A DNA stretch of 64,000 nt from Yimella lutea. GTDB lineage: Bacteria > Actinomycetota > Actinomycetes > Actinomycetales > Dermatophilaceae. Below, piece by piece: positions 62,745 through 64,000 of this stretch. Numbering within the stretch: position 1 is the stretch's first letter; every line of letters begins with the position of its first letter. The position numbers and the translations under genes were made by a program. The stretch is from NCBI RefSeq assembly GCF_006715095.1, contig NZ_VFMO01000001.1, positions 806,001 through 870,000 on the forward strand. The letters are read 5' to 3'. The notes beneath the pieces were generated by a model. It saw only the letters and a program-made list of their open reading frames with translations, made no database searches and had not been told where the DNA came from.

Positions 62745-64000
62745 TGGGTACGAGCACGCGGACCGCACAACCCAAACTCGGTCTCGTCGGCACCCTGCGC
62801 TGGTTATGGCGCCAGCTGACCTCGATGCGCACGGCGCTGTTCCTGCTGTTGATGCTGTCGGTGGCGGCGGTGCCGGGCTCGATCTTCCCGCAGCGCTCGA
62901 TCAACGCCCAGCGGGTGACCGAGTACCTCGACCAGCACAAGACCACCGGGCCCTGGCTCGACCGGTTCGGCTTCTTCGACGTCTTCTCCAGCCCCTGGTT
63001 CGCGGCCATCTACATCCTGCTGGTGATCTCGCTGCTCGGCTGTGTCATCCCGCGGATGCGCATCCACTACAACTCGCTGCGCTCACCCATTCCGCAGGTG
63101 CCCGCGCGTCTGGGACGCCTGCAGGCGAGCGCCGACGAAAGGGTTGCGGGTGACCCTGCGAAGATCATCGCCACCGCGCGAGAAGTGTTGGGGCGCAAGC
63201 ACTATCGCCTGAGGGAAGACTCCGGCGACGACGCCCGCACCCAGGACACCCACGAACTCGCGGCAGAGGGCGGCCGGATGCGCGAGACCGGCAACCTGCT
63301 GTTCCACCTGTCGCTGGTGATCGTCATCGTGGCGGTCGCGATGGGTTCGCTGCTCGGTTGGCGCGGCGATGTCATCGTGCCGGAGAAGAGCGAGTTCTCC
63401 TCGACCATGACCCGTTACGACACGATCGACCCGGGCCCGTGGGTCGACCTGGAGAAGCTGACCCCGTGGTCGCTGACTATGGACAAACTCGATGTCGCGT
63501 TCGAGGAGAACGTGCCGCAGGACTCCCCGCAGTTCGGGCAGCCGCGCAGCTTCATCGCGTCCGTCACCACCCAGGACGGCGAAGGCGGGTCGCCGCAGAA
63601 GTCGCAGATCTCGGTCAACCATCCGCTCAGCATCGGCGGTTCGGACGTCTTCCTGCTCGGCAACGGGTACGCACCGAAGGTCGTCGTGCGAGACGCCCGA
63701 GGCAACGTCCTGTACGAGGACGCCACGCCGTTCCTGCCGCAGGACAACAACTACCGCTCGGTGGGCGCCATCAAGGTGACCGGTTCCGCGCCCAAGCAGC
63801 TGGGTTTCTTCGGGCTCTTCCTCCCGTCGGTCGACTTCGACGACAAGCAGGGCCCGTACTCCACCTTCCCCGACCTGCGAAAGCCCGCGCTCGTCCTTGG
63901 TCTCTACGAGGGCAATCTCTTCCCGGGCGGACGCCCGCAGTCGGTCTTCTCGCTCGACACCCGCGAGATGACCCAGGTGAAGGCGCAGAACGGTGAGCCG
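62744..64000 (+). CDS. resB: Cytochrome c biogenesis protein ResB (partial, runs off the window)
   Basis: System II cytochrome c synthase subunit; 419 residues are visible and the frame is still open at 64000. Membrane helices are seen near residues 28-46 (TALFLLLMLSVAAVPGSI), 85-103 (WFAAIYILLVISLLGCVIP) and 183-205 (LLFHLSLVIVIVAVAMGSLL), followed by a large extracytoplasmic domain. ATG 62744 overlaps the ccdA stop (TGATG). The ccsA gene is expected beyond the window. Confidence 0.93.
   Translation, partial: MGTSTRTAQPKLGLVGTLRWLWRQLTSMRTALFLLLMLSVAAVPGSIFPQRSINAQRVTEYLDQHKTTGPWLDRFGFFDVFSSPWFAAIYILLVISLLGCVIPRMRIHYNSLRSPIPQVPARLGRLQASADERVAGDPAKIIATAREVLGRKHYRLREDSGDDARTQDTHELAAEGGRMRETGNLLFHLSLVIVIVAVAMGSLLGWRGDVIVPEKSEFSSTMTRYDTIDPGPWVDLEKLTPWSLTMDKLDVAFEENVPQDSPQFGQPRSFIASVTTQDGEGGSPQKSQISVNHPLSIGGSDVFLLGNGYAPKVVVRDARGNVLYEDATPFLPQDNNYRSVGAIKVTGSAPKQLGFFGLFLPSVDFDDKQGPYSTFPDLRKPALVLGLYEGNLFPGGRPQSVFSLDTREMTQVKAQNGEP

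Overview
The window is dense, high-GC chromosomal DNA from an actinobacterium (Actinomycetota). Markers include an Lsr2-type nucleoid protein, the tiny ribosomal protein bS22, ClpC, a rex-hemACD operon, a MidA-type methyltransferase and a fused FolB-FolK. From memory of Mycobacterium tuberculosis, gene order matches three of its blocks: ftsH-folE-folP-folBK-DUF3180-DUF2520-panC-lsr2-clpC1, the mutY/disA/radA neighbourhood, and Rv0495c-ppx-isomerase-proC-HTH-bS22-epimerase-acyltransferase through hemACDB to hemL-PGM-TlpA-ccdA-resB. The overall style suggests a member of the Micrococcales (Dermacoccaceae/Dermatophilaceae-like), but the sequence alone does not fix the genus. No prophage, CRISPR array, insertion sequence or rRNA was seen. 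Nearly all of it is core genome.

Layout: 1-4140 holds tmk-holB, a secreted TAP-type peptidase and a HAD phosphatase. 4128-5850 is a decayed patch with a deleted ECF sigma factor and its YCII partner, tRNA-Thr(CGT), a small membrane protein and 26-bp tandem repeats. 5844-12127 holds an epoxide-hydrolase-like enzyme, an MFS transporter, dacB, a zincin, tilS and hpt. 12402-17178 is ftsH with the folate operon (folE, folP, folBK) and DUF3180. 17265-20347 holds an orphan NuoD-like protein, a frameshifted membrane protein and a MidA/NDUFAF7-type methyltransferase. 20399-22811 is DUF2520, panC, a small membrane protein and lsr2; panD and lysS, which lie between panC and lsr2 in mycobacteria, are absent. 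22816-25494 is a split LigD plus Ku end-joining set. 25509-27111 is a low-molecular-weight phosphatase convergent with an HPr-kinase-like/PqqD-like protein. 27342-29888 is clpC.

30000-35863 holds a short N-acetylglutamate synthase, a ribbon-helix-helix/MazF toxin-antitoxin pair, an alkyltransferase-like protein coupled to a chimeric ABC remnant, and mutY, disA and radA. 35951-38091 pairs a small membrane protein with a channel whose filter is unusual. 38098-41360 holds a methyltransferase, a Cys-rich protein, Ppx/GppA and a sugar isomerase. 41447-45024 is an ATP-grasp/alpha-E/transglutaminase-like operon whose last protein has Ser at the expected catalytic Cys. 45051-51922 holds proline metabolism genes, a GNAT enzyme, AcuC, an HTH protein, bS22, an epimerase, an acyltransferase and a glutaredoxin. 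52096-60758 is the haem block (rex, hemA, hemC, cobA/hemD, hemB, hemL) with a VanY-type peptidase and a MarR regulator inside it. 60758-64000 begins a System II cytochrome c biogenesis operon (TlpA, CcdA, ResB, cut off by the window end).

Three themes stand out. First, at least 17 genes begin 6-8 nt after a TANNNT hexamer, so leaderless transcription seems common here. Second, several accessory modules are visibly eroding: ECF42/YCII, the ABC transporter, the frameshifted Thr-rich protein and a fragment after radA. Third, the best candidates for undescribed biology are the NuoD-like/MidA-like neighbours, the ATP-grasp/alpha-E/pseudo-transglutaminase operon with its Gln/Ser-rich tail, and the phosphatase/HPr-kinase-like pair.
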